From Lelliottia jeotgali (GTDB lineage Bacteria; Pseudomonadota; Gammaproteobacteria; Enterobacterales; Enterobacteriaceae), in the NCBI GenBank assembly GCA_002271215.1, contig CP018628.1, forward strand, positions 2,108,001 to 2,172,000: 64,000 nucleotides of DNA, read 5' to 3'. The number at the start of each line of letters is the position of its first letter. Within the stretch, counting starts at the first letter, position 1. Positions 15,361 through 24,275 of this stretch are shown in pieces. The notes beneath the pieces are model-generated. The model searched no databases. It had not been told where the DNA came from and saw nothing but the letters and a program-made list of their open reading frames with translations. Position numbers and translations under genes: made by a program.

Positions 15361-17799
15361 TTAAACCTTCTCGATCTGCACCAGGTCGGTGTGCTGCGGG
15401 TTGCCTTTCGCCAGCGGCGAAGGGCGGTGTGTAGTAAGCGTATTGATACAGGAACCATGATCCACGCGGTCGCCGGTCATGTTGGCTTCGTGCCACGCGC
15501 CCTGGCCCATTGCGCTCACGCCCGGCATGATGCGCGGCGTGACTTTAGCGGGAATGCGCAACTCTCCACGAGCGTTAAATACGCGCACCAGATCGCCATT
15601 TTGAATGCCACGCTGGCCGGCATCGACTGGATTCAGCCACACTTCCTGACGACAGGCCGCCTGTAAGATATCAATATTACCGTAGCTTGAATGGGTGCGG
15701 GCCTTAAAGTGGAAACCAAACATTTGTAACGGGAACTGGCTGCGTTCAGGGGCGTCCCAACCGTCAAACGTGGAGGCATAGACCGGGAGCGGGCTGATGG
15801 TTTCGTCTTTCTCCAGCTCCCAGCTGTTAGCGATTTTCGCCAGTTGGCTGGAGTAGATTTCAATTTTGCCCGACGGGGTTTTCAGCGGGTTAGCCTCAGG
15901 GTTGTCGCGGAACTTTTTGTAGGCCACAAAGTGACCGTTCGGGTCTTTGCGCTTGTAAATCCCCATCTCTTTTAGCGCCTCGTAAGACGGCAGTTTAGGA
16001 TCTTTTTCAAGCATTTTCGCATACAGAAGCTTTAACCACTGCTCTTGCGTGCGGCCTTCGGTGAATTGCTGATAAACATCCGGCCCCAGGCGTTTCGCCA
16101 CTTCGCTCATGATCCAGTAGATCGGTTTACGTTCAAATTTAGGCGCGGTGACGGGCTGGAGGAAAATCAGATAGCCCATGTTGCCCGCGTAGTCGTTAGG
16201 AATAATGTCTTCCTGTTCGACAGTCATCAGGTCCGGCAGCAGAATATCGGCGTATTTCGCCGACGAGGTCATGAAGTTGTCGATCACCACAATGGTGTCG
16301 CACAGGCTTTCGTCCTGCAAAATATCATGGGTTTTATTGATATCGGAATGCTGGTTGGTGATGGTGTTCCCGGCGTAATTCCAGATGAACTTGATTGGCA
16401 CATCCAGCTTATCTTTACCGCGTACCCCATCACGCGTGGCGGTCATCTCCGGGCCACGCACAATCGCATCGGTCCAGCTAAAGCAGGAGATCTGCGTTTT
16501 CACCGGGTTGTCCGGCAGTGGCATGCGCTCGATGGTGATGGTGTAGGTGGATTCACGCGCGCCGCTGTTGCCGCCGTTGATCCCCACGTTGCCGGTTAGA
16601 ATCGGCAGCATGGCAATGGCCCGCGACGTCAGTTCGCCGTTGGCCTGACGCTGCGGACCCCAGCCCTGGCAAATATACGCCGGTTTCGCGCTGCCGATTT
16701 CACGCGCCAGTTTGATGATTCTGTCGACGGGAATGCCGGTGATGCGCGACGCCCACTCAGGCGTTTTGGCCGTGCCGTCTTCGCCCTGGCCGAGAATATA
16801 GGCTTTGTAGTGACCGTTTACTGGCGCATCGGCGGGCAGCGTTTTTTCATCATAGCCGACGCAGTATTTATCGAGAAACGGCTGATCGACGAGATTCTCA
16901 TCGATTAACACCCATGCGATACCGGCGACCAGCGCGGCGTCGGTGCCTGGACGAATAGGGATCCACTCATCTTCACGCCCGGCGGCGGTGTCGGTATAGC
17001 GCGGGTCGATGACGATCATGCGCGCATTTGAACGTTCACGTGCCTGCTCGAGGAAGTAAGTGATCCCGCCGCCGCTCATTCGCGTTTCCGCCGGATTGTT
17101 GCCGAACATCACCACCAGTTTGGTGTTTTCGATATCCGAGGTGCTATTACCGTCGTTGGTGCCGTAGGTGTAAGGCATGGCGCAGGCAATTTGCGCGGTG
17201 CTGTAGGTGCCATAATGGCTGAGGAAACCGCCGCAGCAGTTCATCAGACGTGCGACCAGCGAGGCGTAAGGCGAGGAGCGGGTGATGTTGCCGCCGACGA
17301 TCCCGGAGGAGTAGTTGATGTACACGGCTTCATTGCCGTATTTCTCCACCACAGCTTTCAGATTTTTGGTGAGGGTATCCAGCGCTTCATCCCAACTGAT
17401 GCGCTCGAACTTACCTTCGCCGCGTTTGCCCACGCGCTTCATCGGGTAGTTGAGTCGATCAGGATGGTTAATTCTGCGGCGTATTGAGCGGCCGCGCAGG
17501 CAGGCGCGAACCTGGTGATCGCCGTAAATGTCTTCACCGGTGTTGTCGGTTTCGACCCAGTAAACTTCGTCGTCTTTGACGTGTAATCGCAGGGCGCAGC
17601 GGCTGCCGCAGTTAACCGAACAGGCACCCCAGACCACTTTATCAGCGGCAGGGTTTACGGCCTGTTGCACGGCGGCAGCGGCGCTTTTGAGGCCGAAGGG
17701 TAAAGAGATCCCACCGGCTGCGAGCGCCAGTGAGCCAATTGCAGTGGATTTAACCAACGCTCGACGGCTAATCCCGCCGTGATGTTCGACATCGGACAT
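15361..17799 (-). CDS. YnfE/YnfF-type molybdopterin oxidoreductase catalytic subunit, orphan
   Basis: An 812-residue DMSO-reductase-family protein, full length compared with E. coli YnfE/YnfF. The Tat signal contains SRRALVK at residues 11-17 and a hydrophobic region after it. A [4Fe-4S] site is formed by Cys60, Cys64, Cys68 and Cys100. YGTYSTAQI provides the likely Mo-coordinating Ser, and the C-terminal block RTHSSYGNIDIL...HRPSPLAKGNP matches the family. YnfE/F homologues have been linked to selenate and S-/N-oxide reduction in the periplasm. The usual partners YnfG (four-cluster Fe-S) and YnfH (membrane anchor) are absent: dmsD follows after 12 bp. It must use another electron donor, or be non-functional. 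A near-consensus FNR box lies upstream. Confidence 0.9.
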   Translation of the reverse strand: MSDVEHHGGISRRALVKSTAIGSLALAAGGISLPFGLKSAAAAVQQAVNPAADKVVWGACSVNCGSRCALRLHVKDDEVYWVETDNTGEDIYGDHQVRACLRGRSIRRRINHPDRLNYPMKRVGKRGEGKFERISWDEALDTLTKNLKAVVEKYGNEAVYINYSSGIVGGNITRSSPYASLVARLMNCCGGFLSHYGTYSTAQIACAMPYTYGTNDGNSTSDIENTKLVVMFGNNPAETRMSGGGITYFLEQARERSNARMIVIDPRYTDTAAGREDEWIPIRPGTDAALVAGIAWVLIDENLVDQPFLDKYCVGYDEKTLPADAPVNGHYKAYILGQGEDGTAKTPEWASRITGIPVDRIIKLAREIGSAKPAYICQGWGPQRQANGELTSRAIAMLPILTGNVGINGGNSGARESTYTITIERMPLPDNPVKTQISCFSWTDAIVRGPEMTATRDGVRGKDKLDVPIKFIWNYAGNTITNQHSDINKTHDILQDESLCDTIVVIDNFMTSSAKYADILLPDLMTVEQEDIIPNDYAGNMGYLIFLQPVTAPKFERKPIYWIMSEVAKRLGPDVYQQFTEGRTQEQWLKLLYAKMLEKDPKLPSYEALKEMGIYKRKDPNGHFVAYKKFRDNPEANPLKTPSGKIEIYSSQLAKIANSWELEKDETISPLPVYASTFDGWDAPERSQFPLQMFGFHFKARTHSSYGNIDILQAACRQEVWLNPVDAGQRGIQNGDLVRVFNARGELRIPAKVTPRIMPGVSAMGQGAWHEANMTGDRVDHGSCINTLTTHRPSPLAKGNPQHTDLVQIEKV

Positions 17800-17895
17800 G
17801 ACTCACTCCATCTTTGTCATTGCGTGTGATAAGCACCCGCGATTACAACCGGGCTAATGATGGAGTGAGTTTTACCTATTCAGGGGTAATAAACC

Positions 17896-17909
17896 TTAAT
17901 CCTTATCAA
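17896..17909 (-). promoter_or_regulatory. Putative FNR box of the ynfE-type gene
   Basis: Read leftward, TTGAT-AAGG-ATTAA matches the FNR consensus TTGAT-N4-ATCAA at all but one base. It lies about 100 bp before the ynfE-type start; E. coli ynfEFGH is known to be FNR-activated. No strong -10 was recognised at the expected distance. Confidence 0.65.
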
Positions 17910-17933
17910 GCTAAGGGAAATTCTGCGATGAAA

Positions 17934-18236
17934 TTACTGCGGTTCGCTTTGGGTATTGTCCTGTGCGCCCGCGCTGCTGGCAGCATTGCCGCTGCTGGTG
18001 CGCGTATAAAGAATTTTGAACGTATCGTTGGCGCAATGCCCGACGACCTGCGCGTCAGGTTGATCCGCTTGATCGCCGGGAACGATGTTCAGGCTAAATC
18101 CAGACTCGGGTACGCCATTGTTGATGATTCGCTGCTGGATGTCGCTTTTCACTCGCTCGCAGGAGTCTGGAGCGGCCAGCACCGCAGGAGAAATACTCGT
18201 TAACAGCAACGCGGTAATCCAGGGTAACCGTTTCAT
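17934..18236 (-). CDS. ynfD: DUF1161 periplasmic protein YnfD
   Basis: A 100-residue protein with a Sec signal peptide (MKRLPWITALLLTSISPAVLA, cleavage before APDSCE). The mature core PDSCERVKSDIQQRIINNG, VPESGF and VGHCANDTFKILYTR is nearly identical to E. coli YnfD; two Cys may form a disulfide. The C-terminal tail is a low-complexity Ser/Ala/Gln stretch. AAGGAG precedes the ATG. The function is unknown. It lies upstream of the ynfE-type gene as in E. coli, but a promoter with an FNR box separates them. Confidence 0.92.
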   Translation of the reverse strand: MKRLPWITALLLTSISPAVLAAPDSCERVKSDIQQRIINNGVPESGFSLNIVPGDQADQPDAQVVGHCANDTFKILYTRTSSGNAASSAGAQDNTQSEPQ

Positions 18237-18571
18237 ATCTAGCTCCTTATCTCTGTGTGTGGACTTTATTTTAGCAGGGATAATGTAAATAGCTGTATTG
18301 CAGAGAAATTTTCTGAAAAATCCGAGTGGTTAATTTACCATGATTAGGTGCGAGATGTGATTATTTAATTCTGTGATGAGTAGTCATCTAATAGAGTCAA
18401 TTGCTGGCCATATTAATGTACGCTATTTCTGATGGCGTGGATTTTAATTGCCATGATGATAAAAAAGAATAAATTTTATTTGGTGGCTAATTTATTTAAT
18501 CCCATTAGGCTTGTTGGCGGACGTTTCATTTTAATTCTGTACTTTACCTATATCGTCACAGGAGAAACAAA
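18237..18571. other. A+T-rich intergenic region
   Basis: 335 bp, visibly far poorer in G+C than its neighbours, between the divergent ynfD and the O-methyltransferase gene. It must contain both promoters. No gene, known operator or mobile-element end was recognised. The composition is the kind that attracts H-NS; that is inference. Confidence 0.4.
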
Positions 18572-19603
18572 ATGTTAAGCCAAAAAAGTTTATCGGATAA
18601 AGAACGTCGTGATGGCATGTATGTGTTAGAACAAAGCATGGGGTTTGTCTGGCAAGCCGCGCTACGCACCGCGGCGTTATTACGGGTTGCGGATCATCTG
18701 AAAGACGAAGCGAAAACCGCAGAACAGCTCGCGCAGGAATTGCACGTGGATGCCGGATTTTTATATCGGGTGTTGCGCACGCTGGCTTCACGCGACGTGT
18801 TTAAAATGACCGACGACGGCCTGTTCAGTCTCACTCCCGCCGCACAGTTTCTGCGATCAGACACCCCGTACTCCCTGCGTGAAGGGGTGTTGATGTTGAC
18901 GGATAAAACCATGTGGCAGCCCGCTGGCGAAATGACGGATATCGTCAAAGGCAAACCGGTCTTCAACGAATTATTTGGCATGCCTTTTTACGAGTACTGG
19001 GGCACGAAAAAAACGCCGTCCGGCGACGACGGTTTTCATGCCGGGATGGCATCTATGTCGAGCGTTGAAAACGACATCCTGGTGGATAATTATCAATTCC
19101 CGGAAAATGCCACGGTCGTTGATATTGCCGGTGGATTGGGGAATCTTCTATTAACGGTTTTACGCCGAAATCCAACGCTGCACGGTATTTTATTTGATCG
19201 CCCAAACGTCGTGACTGAAAACAGCCTGCATTTATTGGGCGACGATTCGCGCTGGGAAACCGTGGCAGGAAGTTTTTTTGAAGCCTGTCCGGTCGCTGAT
19301 ATTTATATGCTGAAATATATTTTGATGGACTGGCCGGACGACAAAGCCAGCCAGATATTAAAAACCTGTCGCAAAGCAATGAAAGCCAGTTCACGCTTAT
19401 TAATTCTGGAGCCGATGATTAAAGAAAAGGATAACGAGCAGGGGAGATATGAGATGGATCTAATCTTGCTGTCGGGCTTCGACGGCGGACGGGCGCGCAC
19501 GGAGAAAGAGTATGCAGAAATGTTGGGTAACGTCGGGCTGAAGATTAATCGGATAATCCACACGCCGTCGTATTTGTCGATTGTGGAGGCGGTTCTGGCC
19601 TGA
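18572..19603 (+). CDS. O-methyltransferase, acetylserotonin/hydroxyindole type
   Basis: A 343-residue class I SAM methyltransferase. The N-terminal dimerisation/winged-helix domain (about residues 20-100) reads LEQSMGFVWQAALRTAALLRVADHL...LAQELHVDAGFLYRVLRTLAS; the catalytic domain has the SAM motif VVDIAGGLGNLL near residue 182 and DIYMLKYILMDWPDD where the family has the catalytic His (HDW), here apparently replaced by Tyr/Met. ATG follows AGGAG. It resembles methyltransferases of secondary-metabolite pathways, but there are no biosynthetic partners nearby. It is an insertion between ynfD and ynfC compared with E. coli, next to A+T-rich DNA, so horizontal acquisition is likely. The substrate is unknown. 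Confidence 0.8.
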   Translation: MLSQKSLSDKERRDGMYVLEQSMGFVWQAALRTAALLRVADHLKDEAKTAEQLAQELHVDAGFLYRVLRTLASRDVFKMTDDGLFSLTPAAQFLRSDTPYSLREGVLMLTDKTMWQPAGEMTDIVKGKPVFNELFGMPFYEYWGTKKTPSGDDGFHAGMASMSSVENDILVDNYQFPENATVVDIAGGLGNLLLTVLRRNPTLHGILFDRPNVVTENSLHLLGDDSRWETVAGSFFEACPVADIYMLKYILMDWPDDKASQILKTCRKAMKASSRLLILEPMIKEKDNEQGRYEMDLILLSGFDGGRARTEKEYAEMLGNVGLKINRIIHTPSYLSIVEAVLA

Positions 19604-19710
19604 CGCTTGCTAACACATAAAGTGATAAATTGCCGATGCGGTTTCGCTATAATGTTTACATCTATATTGGCTAATATGATTGGGATTAATTTCCACGCAT
19701 CGGTGAGAAT

Positions 19711-20421
19711 GTGAAGAAACTAGCAGTAATGATTGGGCTGACCAGCCTGCTGGCAGGGTGCGATAACGCCTCCGGGCCGCTGTCTTTTACGCCGGAGATG
19801 GCCAGCTTTTCAAATGAATTTGATTTTGATCCCCTGCGCGGGCCGGTAAAAGACTTCACCCAGACGCTGTTCAATGAAAAAGGGGAAGTGAGTAAGCGCG
19901 TAACAGGATCGCTTTCGCAAGAAGGGTGTTTCGATACCCTGGAGTTGCACGATCTGGACGCAAACACTGGCGTAGCTCTGGTGCTGGACGCCAATTTTTA
20001 TGTGGATGCCGAAACGCAGCAGCAGAAAATTAAGCTGCAGGGTAAATGCCAGTTAGCCGAATTACCCTCTGCGGGCGTCACCTGGGATACGGACGATAAC
20101 GGGTTTATCGTGACCGCACACGGTAAGGCGATGGAAGTGAAATATCGCTACGACGCAGACGGTTATCCGCTGGGTAAAACCACGGTTTCAGGCGATCAGC
20201 ATCTCTCGGTTTCGGCTACGCCATCGAAAGATAAACGTAAAAAACTGGATTATTCCGCCATCAGCCTGCTCAACGATAAACCGCTGGGTACGGTGAAACA
20301 GAGCTGTGATTACGATCGTCACGACAACCCGGTCAGTTGTGAGTTACAGATGACGGACGACAGCGTAAAACCGGCTGTTGAGCATAAGTACACGATCAAA
20401 AACAGTATTGAATATTATTGA
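19711..20421 (+). CDS. ynfC: UPF0257 lipoprotein YnfC
   Basis: A 236-residue lipoprotein starting at GTG 19711; the lipobox is LLAGC with Cys19, followed by Asp20, which suggests inner-membrane retention. The body contains FEFDPLRG-type text (EFDFDPLRGPVKDFTQTLFN), matching E. coli YnfC. The function is unknown. A perfect TATAAT at 19648-19653 lies upstream and is a likely -10. It faces speG and ends at a REP unit. Confidence 0.92.
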   Translation: MKKLAVMIGLTSLLAGCDNASGPLSFTPEMASFSNEFDFDPLRGPVKDFTQTLFNEKGEVSKRVTGSLSQEGCFDTLELHDLDANTGVALVLDANFYVDAETQQQKIKLQGKCQLAELPSAGVTWDTDDNGFIVTAHGKAMEVKYRYDADGYPLGKTTVSGDQHLSVSATPSKDKRKKLDYSAISLLNDKPLGTVKQSCDYDRHDNPVSCELQMTDDSVKPAVEHKYTIKNSIEYY

Positions 20422-20431
20422 TAAATCGGTG

Positions 20432-20470
20432 TTGTACGCCGGGTAAGGCGAAGCCGCCACCCGGCAACAA
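20432..20470. repeat. REP element between ynfC and speG
   Basis: GCCGGGT (20438-20444) pairs with ACCCGGC (20459-20465) around AAGGCGAAGCCGCC, and the outer TTGT/ACAA extend the stem. It lies between convergent genes, the usual REP location, and may stabilise both 3' ends. Confidence 0.8.
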
Positions 20471-20475
20471 ACGCA

Positions 20476-21036
20476 TTACTGCGCCGTAGGCTTCAACAGG
20501 TGGGTTCCGGATGACCTGTGCTCTGCCAGATACTTATCCTGGAAAATACACATTCGAATGGTGTTGCGGTACTCGCCGTTAATAAAGAATTCATGAATCA
20601 GTTCGCCCTCCACCATAAACCCAAGCTTGCGGTAAATATGGATGGCTTTTTCATTTTCTTTATCAACGATCAGATACAGTTTATACAGGTTGAGAACCGT
20701 AAATCCGTAGTCCATCGCCAGTTTCGCTGCGCGCGTCGCAAGGCCTTTGCCCTGGTATTCTGGCGAAATAATTATCTGAAATTCCGCCCGACGGTGGACG
20801 TGGTTGATCTCAACCAGCTCGACCAGACCGGCCTTTTCGCCGTCGCATTCGACAACGAAACGGCGCTCGCTCTGGTCGTGAATATGTTTATCGTAAAGAT
20901 CCGACAGCTCGACAAAAGCCTCGTACGGCTCTTCGAACCAGTAGCGCATGACGCTGGCGTTATTGTCGAGCTGGTGGACAAAGCGCAAATCCTCGCGCTC
21001 CAGCGGTCTGAGTTTTACTGTTAACGGGCTGGCCAT
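20476..21036 (-). CDS. speG: Spermidine N1-acetyltransferase SpeG
   Basis: A 186-residue GNAT enzyme, the E. coli length when started at ATG 21036, which has AAGGA six bases upstream (ATG at 21042 lies inside the ribosome site). [20 protein letters not shown] opens the protein; [20 protein letters not shown] is the acetyl-CoA-binding motif, and [25 protein letters not shown] completes the fold. It acetylates spermidine and spermine in the cytoplasm as a dodecamer, preventing polyamine toxicity under cold and stress. It is tandem with ynfB upstream. Confidence 0.97.
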   Translation of the reverse strand: MASPLTVKLRPLEREDLRFVHQLDNNASVMRYWFEEPYEAFVELSDLYDKHIHDQSERRFVVECDGEKAGLVELVEINHVHRRAEFQIIISPEYQGKGLATRAAKLAMDYGFTVLNLYKLYLIVDKENEKAIHIYRKLGFMVEGELIHEFFINGEYRNTIRMCIFQDKYLAEHRSSGTHLLKPTAQ

Positions 21037-21059
21037 AATCATCCTTCAGGCAGTCAATA

Positions 21060-21398
21060 TTAAGGTGCTACCGTACGCCCGGTACGACGATCAAGGCAGC
21101 GCAGCGTATTAGGCTCCCAGTAGGCATTCACGTTCGCACTTTGCTGACAGTTATCCCGTGCATCAAAGGCGACGTCGTCTTTGTCCCACTCTTTTTCGGC
21201 ACGTTTGTTCACTTTCTGGCGCAGGCTGCGGGTGTCATTCCATTGCTCTTTATCCATCGCGGCATTCTGGCGACTTTGCGCACTGTCACCTGATTCGATG
21301 ATCAGTTTGCTGGTGTCGGCAGAGGCGGGCGCAGTGAAGGCAAAAGCCGTCAGAGAGAGCATGGCCGCCAGACAGAAGCGTTTGCTTAGTGTACTCAT
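21060..21398 (-). CDS. ynfB: UPF0482 periplasmic protein YnfB
   Basis: A 112-residue protein with a Sec signal (cleavage after PASA near residue 27). The mature part is Asp/Arg/Lys-rich and ends in [18 protein letters not shown], with two Cys. It matches E. coli YnfB; the function is unknown. ATG at 21398 follows AAGGA. It lies upstream of speG with a 23-bp gap and is divergent from ynfA. Confidence 0.92.
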   Translation of the reverse strand: MSTLSKRFCLAAMLSLTAFAFTAPASADTSKLIIESGDSAQSRQNAAMDKEQWNDTRSLRQKVNKRAEKEWDKDDVAFDARDNCQQSANVNAYWEPNTLRCLDRRTGRTVAP

Positions 21399-21537
21399 TG
21401 CATGTTCCTTATATTGGGTGTACCCGAGACCAATTCTACACCAATCCGAAAAGGGGGCATATCCTCGTGTCGGTTATGGAATTCGCCACGCAATTATCGC
21501 GTATCATGGTTAAACCCAATCTCACTCAAACGCCAAA

Positions 21538-21864
21538 ATGATTAAAACTACCTTACTTTTCTTTGCGACTGCCTTGTGCGAAATCATTGGCTGTTTTCTG
21601 CCGTGGCTATGGCTGAAACGTGGAGCCTCGGTATTGCTGCTCCTTCCGGCTGGGATCGCGCTGGCGCTGTTTGTCTGGCTACTGACGTTACATCCGGCGG
21701 CCAGCGGACGAGTCTACGCTGCCTACGGCGGCGTCTATGTCTGTACCGCACTTATCTGGCTACGGGTGGTCGACGGCGTGAAGCTCAGCGCCTATGACTG
21801 GGCAGGGGCTGCGATTGCCCTGTGCGGCATGTTGATTATCGTGGCGGGCTGGGGGCGCGCATAA
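21538..21864 (+). CDS. ynfA: UPF0060 membrane protein YnfA
   Basis: A 108-residue inner-membrane protein with four helices, ending [32 protein letters not shown] and [12 protein letters not shown] are the conserved UPF0060 motifs. The family is related to the small multidrug resistance (SMR) fold, and homologues have been reported to affect dye and drug tolerance. No clear ribosome site precedes the ATG. It is divergent from ynfB, with rspA next downstream after 109 bp. Confidence 0.94.
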   Translation: MIKTTLLFFATALCEIIGCFLPWLWLKRGASVLLLLPAGIALALFVWLLTLHPAASGRVYAAYGGVYVCTALIWLRVVDGVKLSAYDWAGAAIALCGMLIIVAGWGRA

Positions 21865-21906
21865 GCGTTTTATTTGTGATCTATGGATGATTTTTTGATC
21901 GCTATA

Positions 21907-21921
21907 CTTGTATGGTAGTTG
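21907..21921 (+). promoter_or_regulatory. Candidate YdfH operator upstream of rspA
   Basis: The 15-mer CTTGTATGGTAGTTG occurs here, 52 bp before rspA, and identically at 25687-25701 before ydfI. Its ATGGTAGT core recurs upstream of ydfH. YdfH has been reported as an rspA repressor in E. coli; assigning this motif to it is inference. Confidence 0.5.
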
Positions 21922-21973
21922 CGTAATTGCGTAAGTTTCTTGCATCACAACGAGCGATGTAAGGAACGGGATC

Positions 21974-23188
21974 ATGAAAATTGTCGGGGCCGAAGTCTTT
22001 GTTACCTGCCCAGGGCGTAATTTTGTCACGCTTAAAATCACCACTGACGACGGGATCGTCGGCCTGGGTGATGCCACCTTAAACGGACGCGAGCTGTCCG
22101 TTGCCTCTTATCTAAAAGATCATCTCTGTCCGCAGTTGATTGGCCGCGATGCCCATCGCATCGAAGACATCTGGCAGTTCTTCTATAAAGGCGCGTACTG
22201 GCGGCGCGGACCGGTCACGATGTCGGCCATTTCTGCCGTCGATATGGCGCTGTGGGATATCAAAGCCAAAGCCGCCGGAATGCCGCTTTATCAGCTTTTG
22301 GGCGGAGCATCGCGTGAAGGTGTCATGGTTTATTGCCACACCACCGGCCACACGATTGACGATGTTCTGGAAGATTACGCCCGTCATAAAGAACAGGGAT
22401 TCAAAGCCATCCGCGTGCAATGCGGCGTTCCGGGCATGAAAACCACTTACGGCATGTCGAAAGGCAAAGGGCTGGCGTATGAACCAGCGACCAAAGGCCA
22501 CTGGCCGGACGAGCAGCTGTGGTCGACGGAAAAATACCTCGATTTCACGCCAAAACTGTTCGACGCCGTGCGCAACCAGTTTGGCTTTAACGAACATCTG
22601 CTCCACGACATGCACCACCGCCTGACACCGATTGAGGCAGCGCGGTTTGGTAAAAGCATTGAAGCGTTCCGCATGTTCTGGATGGAAGATCCGACGCCTG
22701 CTGAAAACCAGGAATGCTTCCGCCTGATTCGCCAACATACCGTTACGCCGATTGCTGTCGGGGAAGTTTTCAACAGCATCTGGGACTGCAAACAGCTGAT
22801 CGAAGAACAGCTTATCGATTACATCCGCACTACCATCACCCATGCGGGCGGGATCACCGGTATGCGGCGGATTGCTGATTTCGCCTCACTCTACCAGGTC
22901 CGCACCGGTTCACACGGTCCATCGGATCTGTCGCCGATTTGCCATGCCGCCGCGCTGCATTTCGATCTGTGGGTGCCAAACTTCGGTGTGCAGGAATACA
23001 TGGGTTATTCCGAGCAAATGCTGGAGGTTTTCCCGCACAGCTGGAGCTTCGACAACGGCTACATGCATCCGGGTGAAAAGGCGGGGCTGGGCATTGAATT
23101 CGACGAGAAACTGGCCGCGAAATATCCGTACGACCCGGCGTATCTGCCTGTCGCCCGCCTTGAAGATGGCACCCTATGGAACTGGTAA
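21974..23188 (+). CDS. rspA: Mannonate dehydratase-family protein RspA
   Basis: A 404-residue enolase-superfamily protein, almost identical to E. coli RspA. The N-terminal capping domain is followed by a TIM barrel with metal ligands in [17 protein letters not shown] and [36 protein letters not shown] near the C-terminus is the ManD signature. ManD enzymes dehydrate D-mannonate or D-gluconate to 2-keto-3-deoxygluconate; several RspA-type members have low activity, so the true substrate is uncertain. It is the first gene of a rightward cluster with rspB and ydfJ (14- and 53-bp gaps). Confidence 0.96.
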   Translation: MKIVGAEVFVTCPGRNFVTLKITTDDGIVGLGDATLNGRELSVASYLKDHLCPQLIGRDAHRIEDIWQFFYKGAYWRRGPVTMSAISAVDMALWDIKAKAAGMPLYQLLGGASREGVMVYCHTTGHTIDDVLEDYARHKEQGFKAIRVQCGVPGMKTTYGMSKGKGLAYEPATKGHWPDEQLWSTEKYLDFTPKLFDAVRNQFGFNEHLLHDMHHRLTPIEAARFGKSIEAFRMFWMEDPTPAENQECFRLIRQHTVTPIAVGEVFNSIWDCKQLIEEQLIDYIRTTITHAGGITGMRRIADFASLYQVRTGSHGPSDLSPICHAAALHFDLWVPNFGVQEYMGYSEQMLEVFPHSWSFDNGYMHPGEKAGLGIEFDEKLAAKYPYDPAYLPVARLEDGTLWNW

Positions 23189-23202
23189 ATCAGGAGCACA
23201 CC

Positions 23203-24222
23203 ATGAAAAGTATTGTGATTCAAAAACCGAATGCGCTGCTGATTGATGAGCGTCCATTACCTGTACCGGGCAACGGCGAAGTGCGGGTCAAAATAACCCT
23301 CGCGGGTATTTGCGGTTCCGACAGCCATATCTATCGCGGCCATAACCCGTTTGCCAAATACCCGCGCGTGATAGGGCATGAGTTCTTCGGTGTGATTGAC
23401 GCGCTCGGTGAAGGCGTTGAAGAAAATCGTATCGGGCAGCGCGTTTCCGTCGATCCGGTGATCAGCTGCGGGCACTGCTATCCGTGCTCGGTAGGGAAAC
23501 CCAACGTCTGCACAACGCTGGTGGTGCTGGGCGTGCATCGTGACGGCGGCTTTAGCGAATATGCGGTGGTTCCGGCGAAAAATGCCTGGCACATCCCAGA
23601 TACGATCCCCGATAAACACGCGGTAATGGTGGAGCCTTTCACGATTGCGGCCAACGTCACCGGGCACGTTCGGCCCACGGAGCAGGATGTTGCCCTGATT
23701 TACGGCGCGGGTCCGATGGGGCTGGTGACCGTGCAGGCGTTGAAAGGCGTTTATAAGGTGAAGCAAGTGATAGTGGTCGACAGGATTGACGAACGGCTGG
23801 AGATGGCGAAACGCAGCGGCGCTGACTGGACGTTCAACAACGCAGAACAGTCGCTTCAGGCAGCGCTGGAAGAAAAGGGCATCAAACCAACGTTAATTGT
23901 TGATGCGGCCTGCCATCCGTCGATTCTTCAGGAAGCGATTACCCTCGCTTCTCCCGGCGCGCGCATTGTGCTGATGGGCTTCTCCAGCGACCCGAGCCAG
24001 ATTGTGCAGCAGGGAATCACCGGCAAAGAACTGTCGATTTTCTCTTCTCGCCTGAACGCCAACAAATTTCCGGTGGTGATCGACTGGCTGGAAAAGGGGC
24101 TGATCGACCCAGACAAACTGATCACCCACTTCTTTGACTATCACCACGTCACTGACGCCATCGAACTGTTTGAGAAAGACCAGCGGCAGTGCTGCAAAGT
24201 CCTCCTCACGTTCGGCCAATAA
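23203..24222 (+). CDS. rspB: Zinc-type alcohol dehydrogenase RspB
   Basis: A 339-residue medium-chain dehydrogenase starting at ATG 23203 behind AGGAG. Catalytic zinc ligands lie in GICGSDSHIYRG and GHEFFG; the structural zinc is bound by the four Cys of CGHCYPCSVGKPNVC. The Rossmann motif is YGAGPMGLV. It matches E. coli RspB, likely an NAD-dependent sugar-acid (gulonate/idonate-like) 5-dehydrogenase acting with RspA. The frame upstream of 23203 overlaps the rspA end and is not used. Confidence 0.95.
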   Translation: MKSIVIQKPNALLIDERPLPVPGNGEVRVKITLAGICGSDSHIYRGHNPFAKYPRVIGHEFFGVIDALGEGVEENRIGQRVSVDPVISCGHCYPCSVGKPNVCTTLVVLGVHRDGGFSEYAVVPAKNAWHIPDTIPDKHAVMVEPFTIAANVTGHVRPTEQDVALIYGAGPMGLVTVQALKGVYKVKQVIVVDRIDERLEMAKRSGADWTFNNAEQSLQAALEEKGIKPTLIVDAACHPSILQEAITLASPGARIVLMGFSSDPSQIVQQGITGKELSIFSSRLNANKFPVVIDWLEKGLIDPDKLITHFFDYHHVTDAIELFEKDQRQCCKVLLTFGQ

Positions 24223-24275
24223 TAACAAACGCGGTTAAGTGGTACGCATCTTACCTTTATTCAGAGATAGCCATT

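Noticed and set aside
20518..21024. 168-codon rightward frame opposite speG
   Set aside because: Complete overlap with speG, which matches E. coli SpeG throughout; no ribosome site.
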